Shown here piece by piece: positions 34,609 through 43,246 of a stretch of DNA of 63,127 nt. Within the stretch, counting starts at the first letter, position 1. The number at the start of each line of letters is the position of its first letter. Below the pieces are notes generated by a model. It ran no database searches and was not told the DNA's origin. It saw only the letters and a program-made list of their open reading frames with translations. This DNA is from Bacteroidota bacterium (GTDB taxonomy: Bacteria > Bacteroidota > Bacteroidia > Sphingobacteriales > Sphingobacteriaceae): NCBI GenBank assembly GCA_013286985.1, contig JABDEQ010000003.1:1-63127 (forward strand). Reading direction: 5' to 3'. The position numbers and the translations under genes are program-made.

Positions 34609-34726
34609 ACTGGTATTTAAGTTTGTTCAAATAAACTTAGGTGTAATTATCGTTAATACCGGTTCATTCTCTGTTCAATTTTGTTCAAATACTATTTCTT
34701 GGAATTTTAGCCGTCACAGTATATTT

Positions 34727-35420
34727 TTAATCCACAATTGATATGCCGTTGGCATCGGTTGATAATACCTCGCTCATATAATCCAAAAAAGGGCGCATGT
34801 TTTTAAATGTAGTGTTCACCTTAAATAAAAAGTCCGGGCTGTGTACTTCCTCATCACTGAACTCGTACTTAAACATAAATTGTTTGTATTGTAAAAGGTC
34901 AATAGCCGGGTGATCCTTTGCAAAGCCGCGGGGAGCCGATTTGATGCGTGCACCTCTCATTTTTTCAAAAGTTTCTGTCAGCAGTGGGTTAGCGAGCATT
35001 GCTGTCCAATCTTCATAATTGGCATCTATATCCTGGCGAATTCTCTTCATATCGTTCGGCTCGGGGCCAAAAAAACCACCGGCGATAAATGAATTTCCGG
35101 GCTCGAATCGAAAATAATAACCACCACGAAGCTTTTTGGTGGCCCTTTTTTAAAGCACCACTCCAGTGAACATTGTAAGGTGTTTTTTCTTTTGAAAAAC
35201 GGACATCTTTGTAAATACGGAATAAGCTTTCTTTGCCTGATAAGGTTTCGATTTTATCATGCCTGTTCATTTCTATAATCAGCGCATCAGCAAATGCTAT
35301 GATATTGCTCTGGGCTTGCAGGTACCGGTCCTTATTGATATTAAACCATTCGCGGTTATTGTTTTTTGAAAGATCTTTCAGAAATTCAATTGAATCTTTG
35401 TTGATTGTTATCGAAGCCAT
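34727..35420 (-). pseudogene. DUF2461 family gene split by a one-base frameshift
   Basis: The frame from MASITINKDS at 35420 carries the family N-terminal part (FRIYKDVRFSKEKTPYNVHWSG), then shifts. The C-terminal part continues in another frame as RGGYYFRFEPGNSFIAGGFFG, then through MKRIRQDIDANYEDW to the stop at 34727. The shift is at a run of six A on the minus strand (plus 35146-35151); removing one A gives a continuous protein of about 230 residues (GALKRATKKLRGG). It may be a real inactivation or a homopolymer sequencing error. Function of the family is unknown. Confidence 0.8.
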
Positions 35421-35482
35421 TTGGTGTCTGGTGTAAGGCTCAAAACTAATCAAAAGTATATAACCCCAGTGTAAAAGCAAAA

Positions 35483-35513
35483 GAGGCCGGCTTCATATTA
35501 ATGAACCGGCCTC
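35483..35513 (-). terminator. Hairpin downstream of the SRPBCC gene
   Basis: GAGGCCGG at 35483-35490 pairs with CCGGCCTC at 35506-35513, with extra ATGAA/TTCAT pairing inside. Read on the minus strand it is followed by TTTTGCTTTT. It lies 130 bases past the SRPBCC stop and just upstream of the DUF2461 gene, on the same strand. Confidence 0.6.
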
Positions 35514-35586
35514 CATGTGTTTGAACTAAGATTTTTATATTTTTTTAAACTATTGAATCACCCAATTTTATCCCTTAAGCTAAAGT

Positions 35587-35620
35587 GTTCACGGTGTTCA
35601 CGGCGTTCATGCGGTTCATG
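35587..35620. repeat. Tandem 9-bp repeat GTTCACGGT-type
   Basis: Four adjacent units GTTCACGGT, GTTCACGGC, GTTCATGCG and GTTCATG occur between the hairpin and the SRPBCC stop. No function is evident. Confidence 0.5.
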
Positions 35621-35643
35621 TCTCCAAAAATGAACGCTGCACT

Positions 35644-36366
35644 TTAGTTAACAATAATTACCACATCATCCTTATCTTCAAGATCCATATATTGCTTAAA
35701 ATTCTGCACATCGGTATCAATCATACTTTTAAATACGGGGTTAAGCACCTGGGCTAAACCGGCACCTAATCCGCCTGCCGGTGGCTGATAACTGATTATC
35801 AGATCAATCAGCGTTCCACCATCCAGGGTATCCCTGAATCGTATCTTACCGGCATTATCAATTATAGAACCAGGAACAGAACTCCATCCAATCAGCTCAT
35901 AAGGCACATCCATTACAATTTCAGCATCCCAGCTGACTTTTGCTATATCGGCTGGTAGTTTAAGCACCCAATGGGAGCGCTCGTTGTCAATTATATTTAC
36001 GCTTTCCAAATGGTTCATAAATAAAGGCAGGTTATCCAGTTTACGCCAAAAATCATAAACATATTGTCTGCTTTTATTCACTTTAAAAGAGGATTTGATC
36101 CGGATATTTACAGGGTCGGTATTTACCTTGCCTATCTGCGAATACAGTTCGCAATGCCCGGTAACGCCACGGTTCAGCAGGTATCCGCCTGCGCCAAGTT
36201 TTAATATGCTGGCAAACGGGCTCTTTAATAAATGTTTTATTCCCGAAAGACTCAATTTCACACCCGCCGCTATAGAAACATAGCGCTCGGGCCAGGTTAA
36301 ATTTATGCTGTCAGCCGCAGAAACGGTCTTATATCCGTTTATCCGCTGCAAAGTTGTTGTTGCCAT
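35644..36366 (-). CDS. SRPBCC family protein with N-terminal DUF2892-like membrane segments
   Basis: A 240-residue protein counted from MATTTLQRING (a longer frame to 36402 adds 12 residues). Residues about 20-75 form a DUF2892-like region (YVSIAAGVKLSLSGIKHLLKSP, LLNRGVTGHCELYSQIG). A START/SRPBCC beta-barrel fold follows (about 90-225, with FWRKLDNLPLFMNHLESV). SRPBCC domains bind hydrophobic ligands. No pathway neighbours. Function is unknown. Confidence 0.75.
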   Translation of the reverse strand: MATTTLQRINGYKTVSAADSINLTWPERYVSIAAGVKLSLSGIKHLLKSPFASILKLGAGGYLLNRGVTGHCELYSQIGKVNTDPVNIRIKSSFKVNKSRQYVYDFWRKLDNLPLFMNHLESVNIIDNERSHWVLKLPADIAKVSWDAEIVMDVPYELIGWSSVPGSIIDNAGKIRFRDTLDGGTLIDLIISYQPPAGGLGAGLAQVLNPVFKSMIDTDVQNFKQYMDLEDKDDVVIIVN

Positions 36367-36448
36367 AATATTGTTTAAATAGTATACTATTTGAACAAAC
36401 ATTATTACGGGTGGTTTTCCTTAAATGAAATTAGATATTAAAACCTGA

Positions 36449-37690
36449 CTAATAGTTAAATTTAAATTTCTTCAAATCGGGCAAATACTTTTTGGGTCGT
36501 GTAAGTTCGTATTGATAAATTAACTGTCCCAGATTTTTCAAAAAAGGCAGGCACACGGTTGTATACTCGTATTTGTCATCGTTATAAATACCGTCGTCAT
36601 TTGATTGTACCACTGCGGTAAGTATAAATTCGACCTTATTTTTGAAATCAACGATATAAGCGTTATCGATATCATAACCATACGAGTCGCCCACCTTATT
36701 AAATATCCTGATATTGGGATCAATTACAGCCGTGCTATCGCCGCCATAAAACAAAAACTTGCAATAAGCAGGGCAGAAGTCCGCACTATAAGATGGGAAA
36801 TGACTTTCATTAGGGAACATACTCATATAATGATAAAGGAACTTATAGTCGGCGGGTTTTAAATTAAATTGCTGATCTTTTGGAAACGCCTCCGGGAACA
36901 ACAAACGTTTCAATACCATCTGCTGATCAGCTATCGTATAAACATTTTTCCCACTGAAATCAAACGGCTCCATTATCAGCTGATGATTGCTATTAATATA
37001 GCCTTTTCCCTGCAGCATATTGTCCAGATGCATAGGATAATCTTTATCATCGTACTGAACGGGCTGATGATAGATCAGGCTCTGACCTTTGTAAAAATCA
37101 ATAGTATTAGTATGTTTCGCCGCCTCGCCACCATCACCAATGGCCAATCGACCAACAATACGGGTGTTGTTTAAGCCATATTTTTTTAGTTTGGCATTGA
37201 TTTCGGCACGGCCAACAAATTCGTAAAGCCGGTTATAGGCATAGTTATCGCTTACCAGTAATATCTTTTTAATGTAGTTAGCAATACTGGGCAACAAATT
37301 GTAAGCCGAACTGTCTTGCTCCATCCTTGTTTCACCGTCAAATGAACTATCGGTTTTCATCACGGTATTTTTATCGAGGTGTGAGATATTCAGCTCATTC
37401 AGTTTCTCGAGGGCGAAAATAGCTGTAGGCAGTTTTACCGTACTGGCTGGATAAAAATAGTGATGCGCATTAAGCCGGTAGCTGTATGATTTAAAGTGCG
37501 GCATATTGTTTTCATCCCGGTCAATTTGGGTGTAAAGTATTTGCACCTCGTTATGCGTAGGATGATTAAGAATATGGCTAAACAGTTCCGGATGTGATTC
37601 CAGCAGGTTTTTTAGGAAAATGGTATCAGGCGATTGTGCCGAGGAAAGCATGCTTATCATTAAAAGGGCTATGGTATAATAGTATTTCAT
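36449..37690 (-). CDS. Exported serine hydrolase (class A beta-lactamase-like)
   Basis: A 413-residue protein with a signal peptide (MKYYYTIALLMISMLSSA). The penicillin-interacting motifs are STVK (about residues 81-84, SxxK nucleophile and base) and SDN in LLVSDNYAYN. The length exceeds class A beta-lactamases, so it is a distant member, and hydrolysis of beta-lactams is not implied. Divergent from the cobalamin riboswitch with 15-50 bases to its promoter. Substrate unknown. Confidence 0.78.
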   Translation of the reverse strand: MKYYYTIALLMISMLSSAQSPDTIFLKNLLESHPELFSHILNHPTHNEVQILYTQIDRDENNMPHFKSYSYRLNAHHYFYPASTVKLPTAIFALEKLNELNISHLDKNTVMKTDSSFDGETRMEQDSSAYNLLPSIANYIKKILLVSDNYAYNRLYEFVGRAEINAKLKKYGLNNTRIVGRLAIGDGGEAAKHTNTIDFYKGQSLIYHQPVQYDDKDYPMHLDNMLQGKGYINSNHQLIMEPFDFSGKNVYTIADQQMVLKRLLFPEAFPKDQQFNLKPADYKFLYHYMSMFPNESHFPSYSADFCPAYCKFLFYGGDSTAVIDPNIRIFNKVGDSYGYDIDNAYIVDFKNKVEFILTAVVQSNDDGIYNDDKYEYTTVCLPFLKNLGQLIYQYELTRPKKYLPDLKKFKFNY

Positions 37691-37712
37691 TACATTAAAT
37701 ATACAAGGATAG

Positions 37713-37743
37713 TTTGTGTTTATTAATTCTTATCCTACTTTTG
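37713..37743 (+). promoter_or_regulatory. Promoter of the cobalamin riboswitch-btuB transcript
   Basis: TTTG at 37713-37716 and TACTTTTG at 37736-37743 are separated by 19 bases, an ideal Bacteroidota promoter. Transcription should begin about 37750, directly before the riboswitch. This is the best promoter match in the window. Confidence 0.85.
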
Positions 37744-37749
37744 CAACGC

Positions 37750-37925
37750 TTTAGGTTTTCGGTGAATAACCGGAATTAAAAGGGAATACGGTGTAATTCC
37801 GTAACTGTCCCGCAGCTGTAAGCTCCATAAACTGTTGCCCAATCAAATTGGTCACTGTTCCGCTAAAACGGAACGGGAAGACCGGGTAAACGGGGAGTAA
37901 GTCAGAAGACCTGCCTCAGCAATTA
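37750..37925 (+). promoter_or_regulatory. Cobalamin (B12) riboswitch
   Basis: The conserved AdoCbl aptamer elements appear in order: TTTTCGGTG, GGGAATACGGTG, the B12 box-containing CCGTAACTGTCCCGCAGCTG, a P-stem GGAACGGGAAG, and GTAAGTCAGAAGACCTGCC. When cobalamin binds, expression of the downstream BtuB-type receptor should fall. About 100 bases separate it from the start codon, room for an expression platform. The neighbouring cobalamin genes support the call. Confidence 0.94.
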
Positions 37926-38032
37926 TATTATTCATAGCTTTCGGGGATTGAAGCTTGGATGTGAAACTCTTTCTATTGATTCGTTTCCATTCTGTTCATT
38001 TCTGTATGCTGTGGGTTTAAACTCACAACAAC

Positions 38033-39946
38033 ATGAAAAAAAATTATGTTTTAGTTGCGGCAGGCCTGGGGCTTGTTCAACTGGTGTTGCTTAGTACGGC
38101 AGCGCATGCACAGGACACCACAAAAGTACTTAATGACGTGGTGGTAACGGCGACCAGATCACCACAAAAACAATCAGAAATTGGTCGTGTAGTTTCTGTT
38201 ATTACAGCAGATGACATTAAACACGCACAAGGCAAAACATTGCCCCAATTATTAAACACTGTTCCGGGGATTGTTTTCTCAGGAGCCGGAAATGCGCCCG
38301 GTATTAGTTCTGATGTTTACTTACGCGGTGCAACAACCGGCAATACACTAATCCTTATTGACGGCTTCCCCGTAAACAATGCTTCGCAAATTGATGGCAG
38401 TTATGATCTTAATGCATTCCCGCTTGACCAGATCGATCATATCGAAATACTAAAAGGAAGTGGCTCTACTTTATATGGATCTGATGCGGTAGCAGGCGTA
38501 ATTAATATAATTACCAAACATGCGCAGGGTCAAGGCTTAAAAGCTAATGTTCAGCTTAGCGGAGGTACTTACGATACATTTAAGGAGTCGGCCGGAGTAA
38601 ACGGAAATATAAAAAACACCGGAATAGCGGTCAATTTATCCAATACAGATTCGCATGGCTTCCCGGGAGCTACTGATACTACAGGCAAAGGCGGATTCAG
38701 GAATGATGATTTTCATCAACGCTCTGCAAGCGTAAACCTCAATCAAAAAGTATCAGATAATCTGACAATAAACGGAAATTTTCAGGGTAGTTATAATACA
38801 GGTCATTTGCCTCAAGGCGCTTTTACCGATGATCAGAACTACACTTATGCCAATACTTTCCTATTTGAAGGTGTCGGCGCTGATTTAAAGCTTAAAGAAG
38901 GTGATTTAAAAATCAACGTTAGCGAGAACAATGTTAAAAATAATTATAATGATCTGGCCGGCCCAACCAACTTTGATTTTGCCTCGTATGAGAAAAATAC
39001 CGGAAATATTACCAATGCCGAAGCTGTTTTTAATTACGAACTGGAAAAGCATCTAAGTATTACCAGCGGCGCCAGCTTTAAATACAGCAACACCAACCAA
39101 TACAGTACTTATGACACTATAAAAAGCGTAAACGAGAGTATCGCCAGCATTTACACCTCGTTATTTTTGAAAGAAGGAATATTTCATATGGAACTGGGTG
39201 GTAGATACAATCAAACTAACAATTATGGCCACAACTTCACCTACACGGTAAACCCTTCCGTATACTTGTTTAATCAGCTTAAAATATTTGCAACAGCAGC
39301 GTCAGCATATAAAACACCATCATTGTACCAATTATTTTCACAATATGGCAGCCTTGATTTAAGACCAGAAACAACTACTTCATACGAGGCCGGCTTTAAC
39401 TGGGATGTTATCAGCAACAAATTATCATTCAATACGGTATTTTATCAATATAACACTAAAAATGTAATCTATTTTCTTGAAGAAACAGCTGCGCCATACG
39501 GGAAATACGAAAATGGCGAACGTCAGAAAAATAAAGGCTTTGAAAGTGAGCTAAAATATAAAGAGAACGATTTCACTGGATCTGTATATTATGCTTACGT
39601 AACAGGTGCATTGACAGATCAAAACGGAGTGGTAACCAATTATCTTATTCGCCGCCCAAAAAACACTTATGGTGCTAATTTATATTATCAGTTTATCAAA
39701 AACTTTTCAGCGGGTTTAACTTATCGCTATACCGGCGACAGAACTGATGAGAACTTCACAACCGGCTCCAATGTTACATTGAAACACTATAACCTTGTTG
39801 ATGCCCACTTGCAATATGAAGCAAATAAACACATTAGCTTATTTGCCGATTTAAAGAACCTGCTTGACGAGAAATATACCGATTGGTTAGGATACAACAC
39901 TGCCAGGTTTAATTTTATGGCTGGGATAAAATACCAGATCAATTAA
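38033..39946 (+). CDS. btuB: TonB-dependent cobalamin receptor (BtuB-type)
   Basis: Imports vitamin B12 or cobinamide across the outer membrane with energy from TonB. It has 637 residues: a signal peptide ending AAHAQ, a plug domain (about 35-150, with VVVTATRSPQK and GTGNTLILIDGFPVNN-like block TTGNTLILIDGFP), and a 22-strand barrel ending FMAGIKYQIN. It follows a B12 riboswitch, which is the main evidence for the substrate. The DUF6580 gene follows at 51 bases. Confidence 0.93.
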   Translation: MKKNYVLVAAGLGLVQLVLLSTAAHAQDTTKVLNDVVVTATRSPQKQSEIGRVVSVITADDIKHAQGKTLPQLLNTVPGIVFSGAGNAPGISSDVYLRGATTGNTLILIDGFPVNNASQIDGSYDLNAFPLDQIDHIEILKGSGSTLYGSDAVAGVINIITKHAQGQGLKANVQLSGGTYDTFKESAGVNGNIKNTGIAVNLSNTDSHGFPGATDTTGKGGFRNDDFHQRSASVNLNQKVSDNLTINGNFQGSYNTGHLPQGAFTDDQNYTYANTFLFEGVGADLKLKEGDLKINVSENNVKNNYNDLAGPTNFDFASYEKNTGNITNAEAVFNYELEKHLSITSGASFKYSNTNQYSTYDTIKSVNESIASIYTSLFLKEGIFHMELGGRYNQTNNYGHNFTYTVNPSVYLFNQLKIFATAASAYKTPSLYQLFSQYGSLDLRPETTTSYEAGFNWDVISNKLSFNTVFYQYNTKNVIYFLEETAAPYGKYENGERQKNKGFESELKYKENDFTGSVYYAYVTGALTDQNGVVTNYLIRRPKNTYGANLYYQFIKNFSAGLTYRYTGDRTDENFTTGSNVTLKHYNLVDAHLQYEANKHISLFADLKNLLDEKYTDWLGYNTARFNFMAGIKYQIN

Positions 39947-39997
39947 GCATTGTTTATTTAAAAGTATAATCCGTATTTTTACATCATATATTTAGCT

Positions 39998-40576
39998 ATG
40001 TCACTAAAAAAAATAAACTTAAGAAACGGCGCATTAATTTTCATGATTGTTTGTGCCGCAGCAACAAGGTTAATTAACTTTAATCATCTTACAGGTTGGA
40101 GTAATTTTACTCCGGTAGGTGCTATAGCACTGTTTGGAGGGGCTTATTTTGCTGATAAATGGAAAGCGTTTCTTGTTCCTTTGGTTATCTTATTTATTAG
40201 TGATATACCGCTGGACTATATGTATTTTGGTAAATTTATGCTCTTTTACAGCGGCGCATTACCAGTTTATATAGCCTATGCACTTATGGTGCTGGTAGGG
40301 ACTTTTATCAGAAAGGTAACCTTTGTAAATGTTGCAGCAGGCTCGGTACTTACCGTGGTTATTCATTGGTTAGTTACCGATATAGATCCATGGTTGAGCG
40401 GCATATTATATTCAAAGAGTTTTTATGGATACTTTGAATCATTAGCTGCGGCAATACCTTATGAACTGAATGGCCTTTATGCTACACTGATTTTTAGCGC
40501 TATTTTGTTTGGCGGTTTTGAGCTGGCTCAAAGAAAGTTTACTTTCTTACGTGTAAGTAACGAATTAGCAGTTTAA
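39998..40576 (+). CDS. DUF6580 family membrane protein, candidate cobalamin transporter component
   Basis: A 192-residue protein with about five hydrophobic segments (from LRNGALIFMIVCAAATRL to the last helix near FSAILFGGFEL) and family blocks NFTPVGAIALFGGAYF and HWLVTDIDPWL. It resembles substrate-specific ECF (S-component) membrane proteins. It lies between the riboswitch-controlled btuB and the cobalamin assembly genes, and no BtuCD genes are present, so inner-membrane B12 uptake is a fair inference. A terminator follows. Confidence 0.72.
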   Translation: MSLKKINLRNGALIFMIVCAAATRLINFNHLTGWSNFTPVGAIALFGGAYFADKWKAFLVPLVILFISDIPLDYMYFGKFMLFYSGALPVYIAYALMVLVGTFIRKVTFVNVAAGSVLTVVIHWLVTDIDPWLSGILYSKSFYGYFESLAAAIPYELNGLYATLIFSAILFGGFELAQRKFTFLRVSNELAV

Positions 40577-40593
40577 CTAAATAAAAAACTAAT

Positions 40594-40629
40594 AAAAAGC
40601 GATCAGTCGTAAGGCAGGTCGCTTTTTTT
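40594..40629 (+). terminator. Terminator between the DUF6580 gene and cobU
   Basis: AAAAAGCGA pairs with TCGCTTTTT across a 15-base loop, followed by a T run. It separates the riboswitch transcript from the cobU operon. Confidence 0.75.
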
Positions 40630-40643
40630 ATAAGTTGAATTTT

Positions 40644-41150
40644 ATGATCTATTATATTACCGGTGGAACACGTTCTGGTAAAAGCAGCTACGCACAGCAG
40701 CTGGCTTTAAGTTTGAGCGATAATCCTGTTTACCTGGCCACCGCCCGCAAATGGGACGATGATTTTAAAGACCGCATCAAGCGCCATCAGCAGGATAGGG
40801 ATGAGCGCTGGGAAAATATCGAAGAAGAAAAAAATCCTTCAAAACTGGCCTTAAAAGGCAGGGTAGTGGTATTGGATTGCGTTACGCTATGGCTTACCAA
40901 CTTTTTTTCGGATGCCAAATACAATGTGGATGATACTTTGAGTTTGATTAAAGAGGAATTTGATCAACTGGCCAAAATAGATGCCACCTGGATCATTATT
41001 TCCAACGAAATTGGTATGGGCATGCACGCTGATACCGAAATAGGTCGAAAATTTGCTGATCTACAGGGCTGGATCAACCAACACATTGCAGCAAAGGCAG
41101 ATAGAGCTATTTTTATGGTATCAGGACTACCTTTAAACTTAAAGCAATGA
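40644..41150 (+). CDS. cobU: Bifunctional adenosylcobinamide kinase / guanylyltransferase
   Basis: Phosphorylates adenosylcobinamide and activates it with GTP, giving AdoCbi-GDP for CobS. It has 168 residues from ATG at 40644 (an upstream TTG adds three). The P-loop GGTRSGKSS is at residues about 6-14, and the second motif VVLDCVTLWLTN is present. Its stop overlaps the sir2 start by four bases, so it is first in the operon cobU-sir2-bluB-Dph6-like. Confidence 0.93.
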   Translation: MIYYITGGTRSGKSSYAQQLALSLSDNPVYLATARKWDDDFKDRIKRHQQDRDERWENIEEEKNPSKLALKGRVVVLDCVTLWLTNFFSDAKYNVDDTLSLIKEEFDQLAKIDATWIIISNEIGMGMHADTEIGRKFADLQGWINQHIAAKADRAIFMVSGLPLNLKQ

Positions 41151-41833
41151 AACACGTAGTTATTCTTACCGGGGCCGGCATAAGCGCCGAAAGTGGCCTT
41201 AAAACCTTTCGCGACAGTGATGGCTTGTGGGAAGGCTATAATATTGAGGATGTTGCGACACCCGAGGCATGGCACCGTAACCCGGTATTGGTGCAACAGT
41301 TCTATAATGAAAGGCGAAAATCTGTATTGGAAGCACAGCCCAACGCGGCGCATCTGGCTTTAGCTAAACTGGAAGAAAAATACCGGGTAACTATCATCAC
41401 CCAAAATATTGACGATCTGCATGAGCGTGCCGGTTCAACCGAAGTGGTGCACTTGCATGGTGTGATCACCAAATCACAATCCAGCAAAAATCCAAATCTA
41501 ACTTACCCGATAAGCGGTTGGGAAATTGGCATGGATGAAAAGTGTGAATTAGGTTCGCCATTACGCCCGCATGTGGTTTGGTTTGGCGAAGATGTGCCGA
41601 TGATTGGCAACGCCATGAACATTTGCCGTAAAGCACATATTTTTATGCTGATAGGCTCATCGCTGGCCGTTTACCCGGCGGCGGGTTTAGTTGGCTATGC
41701 GCGACCGGAAATACCTAAGTATATCATCGACCCTAAAATACCAACCGTTTATAACCTAACCGGGGTAGTGAAAATTGAAGAAAAAGCAACCGTTGGCGTT
41801 CCCAAACTGATTGACGAACTATTAAATGCCTGA
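41147..41833 (+). CDS. Sir2 family NAD-dependent protein deacylase
   Basis: Removes acetyl or other acyl groups from lysine using NAD. It has 228 residues with GAGISAESGLKTFRDSDGLW, TQNIDDLHERAG, the catalytic HLHG and IGSSLAVYPAAG. No zinc-cysteine pairs are seen between HLHG and the last motif, so it is a class lacking that CxxC pair. It overlaps cobU by four bases and bluB by eight, so it is truly part of the cobalamin operon. The enterobacterial CobB was first linked to cobalamin synthesis, which makes the context suggestive. Confidence 0.88.
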   Translation: MKHVVILTGAGISAESGLKTFRDSDGLWEGYNIEDVATPEAWHRNPVLVQQFYNERRKSVLEAQPNAAHLALAKLEEKYRVTIITQNIDDLHERAGSTEVVHLHGVITKSQSSKNPNLTYPISGWEIGMDEKCELGSPLRPHVVWFGEDVPMIGNAMNICRKAHIFMLIGSSLAVYPAAGLVGYARPEIPKYIIDPKIPTVYNLTGVVKIEEKATVGVPKLIDELLNA

Positions 41834-42491
41834 TAAAATGGAAGAAACTGAAAACCGGCTGTTTTTGCAGCACGAAGCCGATCTACTGTTAGAGATAATC
41901 ATGAACAGGAGGGATGTAAGGGGAAACCGTTTCACCAACCAGCCTGTGGAAGAAGAGAAGATCAATCAGATATTACAGGCAGCAGTAAATGCGCCGTCGG
42001 TTGGCTTTTCGCAACCATGGCAATTTGTAATTATCAAAAGTAAGGAGATAAAAGAGCAGATAAAGGCTACTTTTAACCAGGAAAATACCAAAGCATCTGC
42101 ACTTTTTAAAGACGAGAAACAAAAGGAATATAACCGACTGAAGCTGGAAGGCATTTTTGAAGCACCCTTAAATATTGCCATTTTTTATACAGATTCCGAT
42201 AAACCTGTGCTGGGGCAAACAACAATGACCGAAGTAGGCCTGTATAGTGTAGTATGCGCCATTCAGAACATGTGGCTGATGGCGCGGGCATTAAACATTG
42301 GCATGGGTTGGGTAAGCATTATTGACCCCGAAAAGGTTAAGCAGATACTTAAAGCCCCTGATGGCAATAAACTGGTGGGCTACTTTTGCCTGGGTTATAC
42401 CAATGGCTTTTTACCACAACCGGAATTGGAGCTTTTAAAGTGGGAAAACCGCAAAAAAGTGGCCGATCTGATTTTCAACGAAACCTATTAA
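41826..42491 (+). CDS. bluB: 5,6-dimethylbenzimidazole synthase
   Basis: Cleaves reduced FMN to make DMB, the lower ligand of cobalamin. It has 221 residues with the nitroreductase-like fold: MNRRDVRGNRF, NAPSVGFSQPWQFVI and EVGLYSVVCAIQNMWLMARA. An Asp close to the flavin is conserved in the family and likely lies in the RRDVR block. It overlaps the sir2 end by eight bases. It supplies DMB to CobT encoded downstream. Confidence 0.93.
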   Translation: MPDKMEETENRLFLQHEADLLLEIIMNRRDVRGNRFTNQPVEEEKINQILQAAVNAPSVGFSQPWQFVIIKSKEIKEQIKATFNQENTKASALFKDEKQKEYNRLKLEGIFEAPLNIAIFYTDSDKPVLGQTTMTEVGLYSVVCAIQNMWLMARALNIGMGWVSIIDPEKVKQILKAPDGNKLVGYFCLGYTNGFLPQPELELLKWENRKKVADLIFNETY

Positions 42492-42514
42492 AAGCAACAT
42501 CACAATACATTAAC

Positions 42515-43246
42515 ATGCCTCAAAAACTACAATGCATATTTAACTGGAGCGGTGGAAAAGATAGTGCATTGGCGCTATACCATTGTTTACAGAATCCTGA
42601 TATTGAAATTAAATATTTGGTTACAACGGTTAACGACGCCCTTAACCGCATTTCCATGCATGGCGTAAGGGAAGAATTATTGGTTATGCAGGCTGAAAAT
42701 ATCGGCATTCCATTATATGAAATCAGGCTGCCGGAAATGCCTGGTATGAAGGAGTATGATGATACTATGAGTATGCATCTGCAAAAATTAAAAGGAGAGG
42801 GGATTACTCATTCTATTTTCGGTGATATTTTTTTGGAGGATCTGAAAAAATACCGTGATGAACGGCTTACTGAAATTGGGATGACCGGTATTTACCCGCT
42901 CTGGAAACGCGACTCTCGCGAACTGATCAATGAGTTTTTAGCTCTGGGCTTCGGAACGGTAATTGCCTGCACCCAGGCCCGCCTTGAAAATTTTGTTGGT
43001 CGGGAAATTAGCCCCGAACTAATCAGTGAACTACCCGCAGATGTGGATGTTTGCGGTGAAAATGGCGAGTTCCATACTTTTGTTTTTAAAGGGCCGATAT
43101 TCAACAACCCAATAAATTATAAAACAGGCGAAAAGGTATTTAAGCAATATGCTGCGCCCAAAAGCACGGATGATACCTGTTTTTCATCAAACCCGGTTAC
43201 TACAATATCCGGTTTTTGGTATTGTGATCTGCTGCCCGATAATTAA
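42515..43246 (+). CDS. Dph6-like ATP pyrophosphatase (PP-loop) protein
   Basis: A 243-residue protein of the diphthine-ammonia ligase family. The PP-loop is SGGKDSALALYH, and the family block GFGTVIACTQARLENFVGREI follows. In archaea and eukaryotes this family makes diphthamide, which bacteria lack, so the bacterial role is unknown. It starts 23 bases after bluB, in the same unit, and overlaps the convergent cobC by 47 bases. A cobalamin-linked role is inferred from context only. Confidence 0.82.
   Translation: MPQKLQCIFNWSGGKDSALALYHCLQNPDIEIKYLVTTVNDALNRISMHGVREELLVMQAENIGIPLYEIRLPEMPGMKEYDDTMSMHLQKLKGEGITHSIFGDIFLEDLKKYRDERLTEIGMTGIYPLWKRDSRELINEFLALGFGTVIACTQARLENFVGREISPELISELPADVDVCGENGEFHTFVFKGPIFNNPINYKTGEKVFKQYAAPKSTDDTCFSSNPVTTISGFWYCDLLPDN

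Noticed and set aside
35141..35160. Programmed -1 frameshift at A AAA AAG in the DUF2461 gene
   Set aside because: The family-restoring shift is +1 (deletion of one A), whereas this slippery heptamer supports -1; the -1 frame does not give the family C-terminus.
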